From Nitrospirae bacterium GWB2_47_37 (GTDB lineage Bacteria > Nitrospirota > Thermodesulfovibrionia > Thermodesulfovibrionales > Dissulfurispiraceae): a stretch of DNA of 61,426 nucleotides. Shown in pieces: positions 45,183 to 53,088 of the stretch. The notes below the pieces were generated by a model. The model ran no database searches, was not told the DNA's origin, and worked only from the letters and a program-made list of their open reading frames with translations. Where the stretch lies: positions 1 through 61,426 of the forward strand of contig MHDU01000055.1 in NCBI GenBank assembly GCA_001803635.1, in the 5' to 3' direction. The translations under genes and the position numbers were made by a program. Each line of letters begins with the position of its first letter. Within the stretch, counting starts at the first letter, position 1.

Positions 45183-46414
45183 GTCCTTTTCATTTTACTA
45201 TATCTCTTATATCCGTGTCCCCTCTGCCACCTGTTTATCGAAGCGGAATTGGCGACAACGAACGACGATCTCAATTTATTATCCCCTGTCTTATAATGCG
45301 CCTGCGGTTCGCCGCCGCCCCTTGAGACATTGAGCAGCAAGCCTATAGCCGTCATGCTTACCAGCAGGGATGAACCTCCGTAGCTTATAAACGGCAAAGG
45401 AAGCCCTTTTGTGGGAACCATGCCGGTAACGACCGCGAAATTGATGACCGCCTGAATCGCTATCATGGTCGATATTCCGAAGGCCAAGAAATAAGCGAAC
45501 GTATCCTGCGTTTTTCGCGCGACGGCAATGCCCCTCATAAACAAAATAAAAAACAGGAACACCACGAATAAAGCGCCCATTAAGCCTAACTCCTCGCCGA
45601 TCAGCGAAAAAATAAAATCGGTATGCACCTCCGGCAGAAAGGAGAGCTTCTGTTTTCCCTCTCCCAATCCCACTCCCTTTAATCCCCCGCTTCCGAGAGC
45701 GATAAAAGACTGAATAAGCTGGAAACCGCTGCCCTGCGCGTCTTTCCACGGATCGAGGAACGCCGCGACCCTCTTCCATCTGTACGGCTCGGATATGAGT
45801 TTGATGATAACCGGGACAGCCAGAATGCCGAGCGAAAACAAATACCGAAGCCGGATTCCGGACAAAAACAGCATAGCCATTGTGAGCAGGCCGAGGCTCA
45901 TGACTGCGCCGAAATCGGGCTGTTTCAAAAATACTACCTGAAAAATCCCCATAATGCCTACAGGAATTATGAAAGATAAAAATTTATCCCGCCTGTAACC
46001 CGAAGAGCTGACATACCACGAAAGAAAAACGACCATCGAGAGCTTTACAAGCTCGGAAGGCTGAAATGCCGAAGGCCATATCCGTATCCATCTTCTCGCC
46101 CCTCCTCCGCTGATACCGAAGGGAGTGAATACCATCACGAGACAGATAAAAGAAACGACAAGCAGCGGAATTGCCGCCTTCCTTAAATATTTCAACGGTG
46201 TTTTATAAGCGATAAACATGGCGATCGTTCCCAGAAGCACTGTAAACAACTGCTTCTTGAGGAAACCGAACTGGCTTAGGGCAACGCCCTTTATTCTGTA
46301 CTTTTCGATCATGTCCGGAGAAATGACCGACGTAGAACTGTAAACGGCCGTGAGCCCGACCAGAATAAGCAGGAGCACTATGAATAATATCCACCTGTCA
46401 TACTGTTGCTTCAT
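45179..46414 (-). CDS. ftsW: Peptidoglycan glycosyltransferase FtsW (SEDS family)
   Basis: 411 residues, about ten transmembrane helices. Conserved SEDS motifs: GGGARRWIRIWPSAFQPSELVKLSM, FLKQPDFGAVMS, HTDFIFSLIGEELGLMGA and the KGLPLPFISYGGSSLL end. It polymerises glycan strands at the septum together with FtsI. Overlaps murD stop and murG start by 4 bases each. Confidence 0.95.
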   Translation of the reverse strand: MKQQYDRWILFIVLLLILVGLTAVYSSTSVISPDMIEKYRIKGVALSQFGFLKKQLFTVLLGTIAMFIAYKTPLKYLRKAAIPLLVVSFICLVMVFTPFGISGGGARRWIRIWPSAFQPSELVKLSMVVFLSWYVSSSGYRRDKFLSFIIPVGIMGIFQVVFLKQPDFGAVMSLGLLTMAMLFLSGIRLRYLFSLGILAVPVIIKLISEPYRWKRVAAFLDPWKDAQGSGFQLIQSFIALGSGGLKGVGLGEGKQKLSFLPEVHTDFIFSLIGEELGLMGALFVVFLFFILFMRGIAVARKTQDTFAYFLAFGISTMIAIQAVINFAVVTGMVPTKGLPLPFISYGGSSLLVSMTAIGLLLNVSRGGGEPQAHYKTGDNKLRSSFVVANSASINRWQRGHGYKRYSKMKRT

Positions 46415-47826
46415 AATTCCATCACCGCTTTTTTAAACTGCCTGCCCCTATCTTCGAAGTCCTTGAACATATCGAAACTGGCGCAGGCAGGAGAAAGCAT
46501 AACCACATCTCCGGCTGAAGCAATATCTTTTCCCCTCGCCACAGCGGCATCGAGACTATCCTCGACAAAAATGCCGGTAATATCTCCAATCGCCTTTTTG
46601 ATCTTATCCTTTGCCTCGCCTATAAGAATAACGGCCTTCACCTTGTCCTTTACTAACGGTCTGAGGGCCGAAAAATCGCCGTCTTTATCCCTTCCCCCCG
46701 CTATAAGTATCACAGGCTCGTCAAAGCTCTCGATGGATTTTATAACCGCGCCGACGTTCGTCCCTTTGGAATCGTTGATGAACTTCACCCCGTTAAGCTC
46801 CCTCACGAATTCGAGCCTGTGTTCAAGGCCCGGAAAGGTCTTCAAGGTACGCGCTACGGCATCCGCGCCGCATCCGGATAGAAGCGCAATCAAAGAGGCT
46901 GCCATAGCGTTCTCGATATTATGAACGCCTTTAATCTTAAAGGCTGAAGGATCGACGGTAAAGGCTATAGGCGATAGGCTGCGGGCGATAGAAAAATGTA
47001 TTAAACCGTCCTTATAACAAGCCCCTTTCACCTCTTTCCGTCTGCTGAAATAAAAAATTTCGGGCCTATTGCCGGTCGCCCATTGCCTCCCGCCTATCTT
47101 TAATATTTCTCCGGTCATCGGGTCGTCCGCGTTCAACACGAGAAAATCATCCGTCCCCTGATTCAAAAACATCCTGCATTTCGCGTTAATATATTCCTGC
47201 ATGGAGGCGTATCTGTCTAAGTGGTCCGGAGTTATATTCAATATCGTCGCGCCTTTCGGCCTGAATGAGTCTATGGTTTCGAGTTGGAAACTCGATACCT
47301 CCGCGACTATATAATCGAGATTCGAGATTTGAAATTTGAGATCTGAAATTTCCTCCGTAAGCGCGTTGCCTATATTGCCGCCTACAACGGCGTTAAAACC
47401 GCTATTCCTGACAATCTCGTAGAGAAGCGCCGTAACGGTAGATTTCCCGTTGGTTCCTGTTATTGCCAAAAATTCTGTCTTTCGCTCGCCGGCTGCCGAT
47501 TGCCGATTGCCGACTATTTGATACGCCAACTCCAACTCGCCGATTACCTTTACCCCTTTTTCCAACGCGGCTCTTAAAGGAGCGCTGCTCAAAGGAACGC
47601 CCGGACTGATAACAATGAGGTCTGTATCTTCGAACAACTCCGGCGGATGGCTGCCTATTACGGTTTTGACGGCGGGATTTAGCTTTCCGAGAAACGGTTC
47701 AAGTTCCTGCCTGCTTTTTTTGTCGGTCACGATGACCGAAGCCCCGAGTTCGGAAAGCAGGTTGGCCGCCCCGACCCCGCTCCGGGCCAGACCGACAATC
47801 GTAACCTTCTTTCCGTTTACACGCAT
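46411..47826 (-). CDS. murD: UDP-N-acetylmuramoylalanine-D-glutamate ligase
   Basis: 471 residues from the ATG at 47826 (a TTG precedes it). ATP site GTNGKSTVTALL, then PDHLDRYASMQEYINAK and INDSKGTNVGAVIKSIES. It adds D-Glu to UDP-MurNAc-L-Ala. Four separate heptanucleotide arrays interrupt it: 47485-47512 (VGNRQSAAGERKTEF, just before the P-loop), 47315-47349 (ISDLKFQISNLD), 47063-47097 (GGRQWATGNRP) and 46962-46989 (ARSLSPIAF). The core motifs remain intact, so the gene is probably functional with loops of unusual sequence. Confidence 0.95.
   Translation of the reverse strand: MRVNGKKVTIVGLARSGVGAANLLSELGASVIVTDKKSRQELEPFLGKLNPAVKTVIGSHPPELFEDTDLIVISPGVPLSSAPLRAALEKGVKVIGELELAYQIVGNRQSAAGERKTEFLAITGTNGKSTVTALLYEIVRNSGFNAVVGGNIGNALTEEISDLKFQISNLDYIVAEVSSFQLETIDSFRPKGATILNITPDHLDRYASMQEYINAKCRMFLNQGTDDFLVLNADDPMTGEILKIGGRQWATGNRPEIFYFSRRKEVKGACYKDGLIHFSIARSLSPIAFTVDPSAFKIKGVHNIENAMAASLIALLSGCGADAVARTLKTFPGLEHRLEFVRELNGVKFINDSKGTNVGAVIKSIESFDEPVILIAGGRDKDGDFSALRPLVKDKVKAVILIGEAKDKIKKAIGDITGIFVEDSLDAAVARGKDIASAGDVVMLSPACASFDMFKDFEDRGRQFKKAVMEL
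46962..46989. repeat. Heptanucleotide array in murD (4 units, distal)
   Basis: Four 7-base units RGGCKRY (AGGCTAT, AGGCGAT, AGGCTGC, then GGGCGAT). They encode SIARSLSPIAF. Confidence 0.7.
47063..47097. repeat. Heptanucleotide array in murD (5 units)
   Basis: Five 7-base units NGCCNNY (for example TGCCGGT, CGCCCAT, CGCCTAT) encode GGRQWATGNRP. Confidence 0.7.
47315..47349. repeat. Heptanucleotide array in murD (5 units, shared with murF)
   Basis: Five 7-base units YYGARAT (TCGAGAT twice, then TTGAAAT, TTGAGAT, CTGAAAT). The same type of array, in the same reading frame, occurs in murF at 51186-51220, so both proteins gain a near-identical ISD[LF]KFQ[IV]SNL segment. Confidence 0.85.
47485..47512. 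repeat. Heptanucleotide array in murD (4 units, proximal)
   Basis: Four 7-base units of the form NYYGCCG, two of them exactly ATTGCCG. They encode VGNRQSAAGE, just before the ATP-binding loop. Confidence 0.8.
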
Positions 47827-47858
47827 CAAATCTTACTCTCGGACCTCCAAAAAAAATT

Positions 47859-48950
47859 TCAGGATCTGTCTGTAGATTCCTGCTTGCGGACCGAAAGATT
47901 TTTCCCTGAAGATCTCTTAGCCTTCTTTTTGCCGGCGATATTCGCATGCGAACCGTTTTTCTTTTTATTCTTTGCCGCAACCTTCTTTACCTTACCGTAT
48001 TTATGCGCCTTAACTTTCTTATGCCCTGCAACTTTATGTTTATTATATGACGCCAAAACTACCGGCCTCTCGCTGACGCTCGTAAAATAAATGGCCGGCT
48101 CGGCCTTCTGCTCCAAAATATCGTACCCTTTTGATAGAAGCATCACAGAATCGTCCCAAAGGTTGTCCCTCACCGACTCTCCAAGCACCGCGGCAATTAA
48201 GGTGTTATTGCCTTTTTTGGCAGCGCATACGAAACAATGTCCCGCAGCCCTCGTATAGCCTGTTTTACCTCCGTAGAGGTCGTCATCCGTCCAGAGAAGC
48301 TGGTTTGTGTTTTTCACGAAAACACGCCTGCCGTTCACTGAAAACACCTCTTTAGCCCTCGTATTGATGATCTCCCTTATCAACGGATACTTGAGGGATT
48401 CCTTCATGATTTTCGCAAGGTCGAAGGCGGTTATATGCTGGCCGGGGCCGGGCAGTCCGGACGAATTTATAAACCTCGCGTTTTCCGCCCCCATCCTCAT
48501 CGCCCTGTCATTCATCATGGAAACGAACGCGTCTTCAGTGCCTGCAACCGCCTCTGCGAGGGCCACAGCGGCGCTGTTCACCGATCTCATAAGGGCGAGG
48601 TGCAATAAATCCCTCACCGTATATTTTTCGCCCGCCCTCAGGCGCGGCGTAACCGATGGAGTGCCTGCCGCGTTCTCGCTGACGGTCGCAACGGCATCGG
48701 GATTTATGCTCTCCAGAACAGTGATAGCCGTAACGAGTTTGGTAGTGCTTGCCGGAGGAAGCTTTAGATTCGGGTTCTTCGCGTATAGAATTCTTTCGCT
48801 CGCGCTGTCTATGACAACCGCGGCCCTGGCCGAAAGCTCATCGGCAAAAACGGATGTGACGAGTAATGAGTAAAAAGAAACAAGTAAAAATAAACCTCTT
48901 ACGAAGGGTCTAACTCTTAATTCATGACTCTTGGCTCTTGACTTTCCCAT
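47859..48950 (-). CDS. D-alanyl-D-alanine carboxypeptidase (DacA/PBP5-like)
   Basis: 363 residues, serine peptidase S11. SxxK: PPASTTKLVTAI; SxN: RSVNSAAVALAE; KTG: GGKTGYTRAAGH. The signal peptide is residues ~1-36 (FVRGLFLLVSFYSLLVTSVFA). Both its n-region and its h-region are encoded by heptanucleotide arrays. The C-terminus is a Lys/His-rich tail (KKVKAHKYGKVKKVAAKNKKKN) instead of the usual PBP5 domain. It trims pentapeptides in the periplasm. Its position between mraY and murD inside the dcw cluster is not the common order. Confidence 0.9.
   Translation of the reverse strand: MGKSRAKSHELRVRPFVRGLFLLVSFYSLLVTSVFADELSARAAVVIDSASERILYAKNPNLKLPPASTTKLVTAITVLESINPDAVATVSENAAGTPSVTPRLRAGEKYTVRDLLHLALMRSVNSAAVALAEAVAGTEDAFVSMMNDRAMRMGAENARFINSSGLPGPGQHITAFDLAKIMKESLKYPLIREIINTRAKEVFSVNGRRVFVKNTNQLLWTDDDLYGGKTGYTRAAGHCFVCAAKKGNNTLIAAVLGESVRDNLWDDSVMLLSKGYDILEQKAEPAIYFTSVSERPVVLASYNKHKVAGHKKVKAHKYGKVKKVAAKNKKKNGSHANIAGKKKAKRSSGKNLSVRKQESTDRS
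48856..48890. repeat. Heptanucleotide array in the dacA-like signal peptide (h-region)
   Basis: Five 7-base units GTRAMRA-like (GTAATGA, GTAAAAA, GAAACAA, GTAAAAA). They encode most of the hydrophobic core of the signal peptide. Confidence 0.65.
48911..48945. repeat. Heptanucleotide array in the dacA-like signal peptide (n-region)
   Basis: Five 7-base units TRRCTCT (TAACTCT, TGACTCT, TGGCTCT and variants). They encode residues 3-13 of the protein (KSRAKSHELRV). Confidence 0.75.
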
Positions 48951-48954
48951 AATT

Positions 48955-50037
48955 TCACCTCAATTTTAAAGTTGCGAGACTGAATAATGCAAGTATTATC
49001 CCGGCAATCCAGAACCTTACTATAACTTTAGGTTCCGGCCAACCCTTCAGTTCGAAATGATGGTGTATCGGCGCCATCCTGAATATCCTCCGGCCCGTAA
49101 GCTTAAAGGACGCCACCTGCATGACCACCGAAATAGTCTCTATCACGAATATTCCTCCGACAACGGCAAGCACTATCTCGTGCTTCGTTATGACCGCAAG
49201 CGTTCCGAGAGCGCCTCCGAGCGACAGCGAGCCCACATCTCCCATGAATACCTCTGCGGGATGCGAATTATACCAGAGAAATCCGAGGGACGCTCCGAGC
49301 ATGGCGCCGCAAAATACCGTCAGTTCCCCTATGCCCGGCAGGTAAAGCACCTGCAGGTATCGCGCGAACTGGGCGTGACCGGAAACATACACCAGCGCTA
49401 CGTTTGCGAAGACGGCGATGGCGACGAGGCCTATGGCGAGGCCGTCTATGCCGTCCGTCAGGTTTACGGCGTTGGAAGATCCCACGATTACGAATACCGA
49501 GAACGGGATGTAAAAATATCCGATGTCGAAAAGCCATTTTTTGAAAAACGGAATACTGAGGATCGTATTATAAGGGTCTTTCGGGTTGGCGTACAGGAAT
49601 ATACCTATGGCAAAGGCAAGGACAAGCTGGAATCCGAACTTATAGCACGGCTTCAAACCCTTCGGATTTCTTTTCACCGATTTCAGATAATCGTCAAGGA
49701 AACCTATGAACCCGAATCCCAACAGCGAAACCATCATTATCCAGATATAAACATTTTTGAAATTACCCCACATCAGTGTCGATATTGTGATGGATAGAAT
49801 AATAATAATGCCGCCCATCGTCGGCGTGCCGGCCTTCGAGTAATGGGTCTTAGGCCCGTCGTCCCTTATCTGCTGCGTCATGCTGATACGCTGCAGCCGG
49901 CGGATAATGCACGGGGCGATGATAAAGGTGACTATGAGGGCGGTAATCGCTGCCAGCGACGTCCTGAACGTTATATACCTGAATACGTTGAACGGAAAGA
50001 AGTACGGCTGCAGGCTGTAGAGCAGTTCATACAGCAT
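48955..50037 (-). CDS. mraY: Phospho-N-acetylmuramoyl-pentapeptide transferase
   Basis: 360 residues, about ten transmembrane helices. Motifs: TPTMGGIIII, GFLDDYLKSVKRNPKGL, NLTDGIDGLAIG and the APIHHHFELKGWPEPKV loop. It makes lipid I. It overlaps murF by 11 bases and is followed after 4 bases by the dacA-like gene. Confidence 0.96.
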   Translation of the reverse strand: MLYELLYSLQPYFFPFNVFRYITFRTSLAAITALIVTFIIAPCIIRRLQRISMTQQIRDDGPKTHYSKAGTPTMGGIIIILSITISTLMWGNFKNVYIWIMMVSLLGFGFIGFLDDYLKSVKRNPKGLKPCYKFGFQLVLAFAIGIFLYANPKDPYNTILSIPFFKKWLFDIGYFYIPFSVFVIVGSSNAVNLTDGIDGLAIGLVAIAVFANVALVYVSGHAQFARYLQVLYLPGIGELTVFCGAMLGASLGFLWYNSHPAEVFMGDVGSLSLGGALGTLAVITKHEIVLAVVGGIFVIETISVVMQVASFKLTGRRIFRMAPIHHHFELKGWPEPKVIVRFWIAGIILALFSLATLKLR

Positions 50038-51427
50038 TGCAATTCTCCCGTGACCGCCGATTATTGACCAACGACTCCATTACCCTTTCCATCCTTATTC
50101 CTCTCGAACCCTTTATCAAAATGACGTCTTCCTCTTTTATTATTTTCGCGAGTTCCGCGCCGGCTTCTTCCGATGTGTCCACACTAATCCCCTTGCCCTT
50201 GAATTCCCCGACGGCATGAGCCATCAACTGCCCGACGCCTATAAATATGCCGACAGGCAATTCCGACAGCATCCGCCCTATTTTTTTATGTTCTTCAACC
50301 TCGTAATCCCCCAACTCAAGCATGTCGCCCAAAACAGCGATGGCCCTTTTATATTTTCCGGAATTTAAAAACCGCATCAGTTCGTTAACGGATTCACGCA
50401 CGGATGAAGGATTCGCGTTATACACGTCGTTCAGAAACACAGCGCCCATATGCCTTTTTACTTCAAAACGCATGCCGACCCCGCCGAACGATTCGAGACC
50501 TGTCTTTATTTCCCTTAGGTTAAAACCGAGGGCATATGCAGCGGAAGCAGCCGCGAGCGAATTGTAAATATTGAAGAGCCCGAACAGCTTTGAATGCACG
50601 TCGATGCGCTCATTGCCCGCGCATATCGTGAATTTCATTCCTTCATCCGAAAAGACGATATCTTCCGCGATTATATCGGCATTATGCTGTATTCCGAATG
50701 TTATGACCTCGCCGTCGAACTTGGGCTTAACTCCCTCTATAAGAAAAGCGTCATCCGCATTCACTATCACCTTTTTTATATAAGACATTATCTCAAGCTC
50801 GGAATCCCTTACTTTATGGAGGGAACCGAACCCCTGAAGATGCTCATATCCTATATTCGTAACAACGCCGATATCCGGCAGCGCGATACCGCAAAGTTCA
50901 TCTATATCTCCCGGCCTGTTGGTCCCCATCTCAAGGACCATCACGTCCGTATTTTCTTCCATCCTCGCAATAGATAAGGGCATCCCGATATGATTGTTCA
51001 GGTTCCCGGCGGTCTTAAGCACCTTCAATCTCCCGCCTAATATCGATGAGACAAGCTCCTTTGTCGTTGTCTTGCCGTTGCTGCCGACAACACCGATAAC
51101 GTTCCCTTTGAATCCTTTTCTTACATGCCTCGCCAGATCGTGCAGCGCTTTTAATGTGTCCTCCGTAAAAATTAGAGTTTTATTTTTGAGGTTTGAAACT
51201 TGAAATTTGAAATCTGAAATCACAAGGGCGCCTTCGCAGGTCTTAAGAGCATCGTTAACGAAATCATGACCGTCGAACCTGTCTCCCTTCAGCGCGATAA
51301 ACAAATCTCCTTTTTTTATAGTGCGCGAGTCTATCGACATGCCGGTAAAATTAGAATTCCGGTATCCGAATTCCGCACCTGCAACAACGCCTCCTGTTGC
51401 CGCAATTATATCTTTAACGCTTAACAT
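50027..51427 (-). CDS. murF: UDP-N-acetylmuramoyl-tripeptide-D-alanyl-D-alanine ligase
   Basis: 466 residues; N-terminal substrate domain, ATP site GSNGKTTTKELVSSIL, EMGTNRPGDIDELC, and the C-terminal DVYNANPSSV motif. It adds D-Ala-D-Ala, the product of Ddl. A heptanucleotide array (51186-51220) inserts ISDFKFQVSNLK between the N-terminal domain strand EGALV and TLIFTEDTLKAL. Overlaps murE by 7 bases. Confidence 0.95.
   Translation of the reverse strand: MLSVKDIIAATGGVVAGAEFGYRNSNFTGMSIDSRTIKKGDLFIALKGDRFDGHDFVNDALKTCEGALVISDFKFQVSNLKNKTLIFTEDTLKALHDLARHVRKGFKGNVIGVVGSNGKTTTKELVSSILGGRLKVLKTAGNLNNHIGMPLSIARMEENTDVMVLEMGTNRPGDIDELCGIALPDIGVVTNIGYEHLQGFGSLHKVRDSELEIMSYIKKVIVNADDAFLIEGVKPKFDGEVITFGIQHNADIIAEDIVFSDEGMKFTICAGNERIDVHSKLFGLFNIYNSLAAASAAYALGFNLREIKTGLESFGGVGMRFEVKRHMGAVFLNDVYNANPSSVRESVNELMRFLNSGKYKRAIAVLGDMLELGDYEVEEHKKIGRMLSELPVGIFIGVGQLMAHAVGEFKGKGISVDTSEEAGAELAKIIKEEDVILIKGSRGIRMERVMESLVNNRRSRENCNAV
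51186..51220. repeat. Heptanucleotide array in murF (5 units, shared with murD)
   Basis: Five 7-base units YTGARRY (TTGAGGT, TTGAAAC, TTGAAAT twice, CTGAAAT). It ends with the same CTGAAAT unit as the murD array and is read in the same frame. Confidence 0.85.
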
Positions 51428-53088
51428 TCGGCGGTTTCTGTCCCCCTATAATTCGTTCCTCCGCCGAAAGACGGCCTGCCGATTGCGCGCCTTATAGCGC
51501 TTTCGAGGGCTGTCCTGTCGCTGAAGCCGTAACGCTTTCCCTCTATCTCCTGATACTCTTCATGCCCCTTTCCGGCAACAAGCACTATATCGCCTGAAGA
51601 CGCGAGTTCAACCGCCATGCCGATAGCGACATTCCTGTCCTGTATAACTATATAATTATCCCCGCTTATCCCTTTTTCTATATCCCTTATAATATCCCTC
51701 GGGCTCTCGCCCCTCGGATTGTCGGATGTGAGGATAACGAAATCGCTCATTTTAGCCGCGATCTCTCCCATCTTCGAGCGCTTGCCTTTATCCCTGTTGC
51801 CTCCGCATCCGAATACGGTAATGATCTTCCCTTGTTCGCTCTTTTCCGCCTTTTTTTCAGTTATGGCATACTGCCACCGCTTAGCCTTCATCATCTTTTC
51901 GGTCTTTTGGGTGAATCGGTATGCCTCCATCAGTTGACGGGCAGTCGCTAAAAGACGCTCAAGGGCGTCTTCCGTGTGGGCGTAATCCACAACGGCAAGA
52001 AAATCCTGCCCGATGTCGACCTTTTCAAATCTTCCCTTAACCAATCCTGTCATGGCGATTCCCTCCTTTATGCTTTTAACCGGCACATCCATAGACAATG
52101 CTGCGCCTATGGACGAAAGCATGTTATACACGTTAGTTATTCCGACAAGAGGAGAAATAATTTCATCTTCTTCTTTCCCCTTAACTTTTATTTTGAACGA
52201 AGTCCCTTTGAATGTCGTTTTTATGTCATAAGCAACGATATCGGCGTTTTGATCATCTATCGCATACGTTAATACCCTTTTGCCTTTCCCGGCCTTTGAC
52301 CATTGCCCTCTTAAGTCGTCCGCCAGTCTCTTGCCGTAATGATCGTCCGCGTTGACAACGGCTATGCCGTCTTCCGTCAGAAGCTCGGCAAACAGCCTTA
52401 CCTTTGCGGCGCAATAATCTTCCATCGTCCGGTGAAAATCGAGGTGGTCTCTCGTGAGATTAGTAAAAACAGCTGTCTTGAACCGGGTATAATCCGCCCT
52501 TTTCCGGGATAAGGCATGAGATGAGACCTCCGTAATCACATGGCTGCATCCCTTATCCGCCATTTCCCTCATTAAGCTCTGTAAATCGGGAGCCTCCGGA
52601 GTAGTATGCTTTGCTTCATAGGCGGAATCCTTTATCAGATATGTAATCGTTCCTATAAGTCCGGTATCTTTCCCCCATTTTTCGAGTATGGATTTAATGA
52701 GATACGACGTGGTGGTTTTGCCGTTGGTGCCTGTAATGCCTATGACGGTCAAATCCTCTGACGGCCTTCCGTAAAAACGGTGCGAAACCGCCGCAAGGGC
52801 GTCCCTGCCGTCTTCGACCCCTATCCAGACGACATCGGGATATTTTTTTATCGCCTCTTGCCTGTCGCCTATTGCCTGCTTCTCGTAAATAACCGCCGCC
52901 GCCCCTTTTTTCACGGCATCCTCTATAAATGAATGGCCGTCGAAATTTTCTCCTTTTACCGCGGCGAACAGATCGCCTTCCTTGACGCTTCTGGAGTCAT
53001 AGGCTATGCCGGATATGTTTTTTTCAACGTCTCCGTTCACGTCAAAACCGTCCGCTAATATATTTTTTATCTTCATTTCCATATTCAT
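51421..53088 (-). CDS. murE: UDP-MurNAc-tripeptide synthetase (meso-diaminopimelate-adding)
   Basis: 555 residues, about 60 longer than typical. ATP site GTNGKTTTSYLIKSIL; substrate motif SDNPRGESP, whose DNPR indicates meso-diaminopimelate. Two insertions are seen: QAIGDRQEAIKKYP from a heptanucleotide array (52850-52877), and a ~35-residue charged segment (AYRFTQKTEKMMKAKRWQYAITEKKAEKSEQGK) between LLATARQLM and KIITVFGCGG. Core motifs are intact. The start overlaps the ftsI stop by 4 bases. Confidence 0.95.
   Translation of the reverse strand: MNMEMKIKNILADGFDVNGDVEKNISGIAYDSRSVKEGDLFAAVKGENFDGHSFIEDAVKKGAAAVIYEKQAIGDRQEAIKKYPDVVWIGVEDGRDALAAVSHRFYGRPSEDLTVIGITGTNGKTTTSYLIKSILEKWGKDTGLIGTITYLIKDSAYEAKHTTPEAPDLQSLMREMADKGCSHVITEVSSHALSRKRADYTRFKTAVFTNLTRDHLDFHRTMEDYCAAKVRLFAELLTEDGIAVVNADDHYGKRLADDLRGQWSKAGKGKRVLTYAIDDQNADIVAYDIKTTFKGTSFKIKVKGKEEDEIISPLVGITNVYNMLSSIGAALSMDVPVKSIKEGIAMTGLVKGRFEKVDIGQDFLAVVDYAHTEDALERLLATARQLMEAYRFTQKTEKMMKAKRWQYAITEKKAEKSEQGKIITVFGCGGNRDKGKRSKMGEIAAKMSDFVILTSDNPRGESPRDIIRDIEKGISGDNYIVIQDRNVAIGMAVELASSGDIVLVAGKGHEEYQEIEGKRYGFSDRTALESAIRRAIGRPSFGGGTNYRGTETAEC
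52850..52877. repeat. Heptanucleotide array in murE (4 units)
   Basis: Four 7-base units NTYGCCT (ATCGCCT, CTTGCCT, GTCGCCT, ATTGCCT). They are close in pattern to the GCC-type arrays in murD. Confidence 0.8.

Noticed and set aside
49057-49797. Plus-strand 246-residue open frame opposite mraY
   Set aside because: Shadow of mraY; the residue composition (many Arg, His, Tyr) is typical of an antisense frame.
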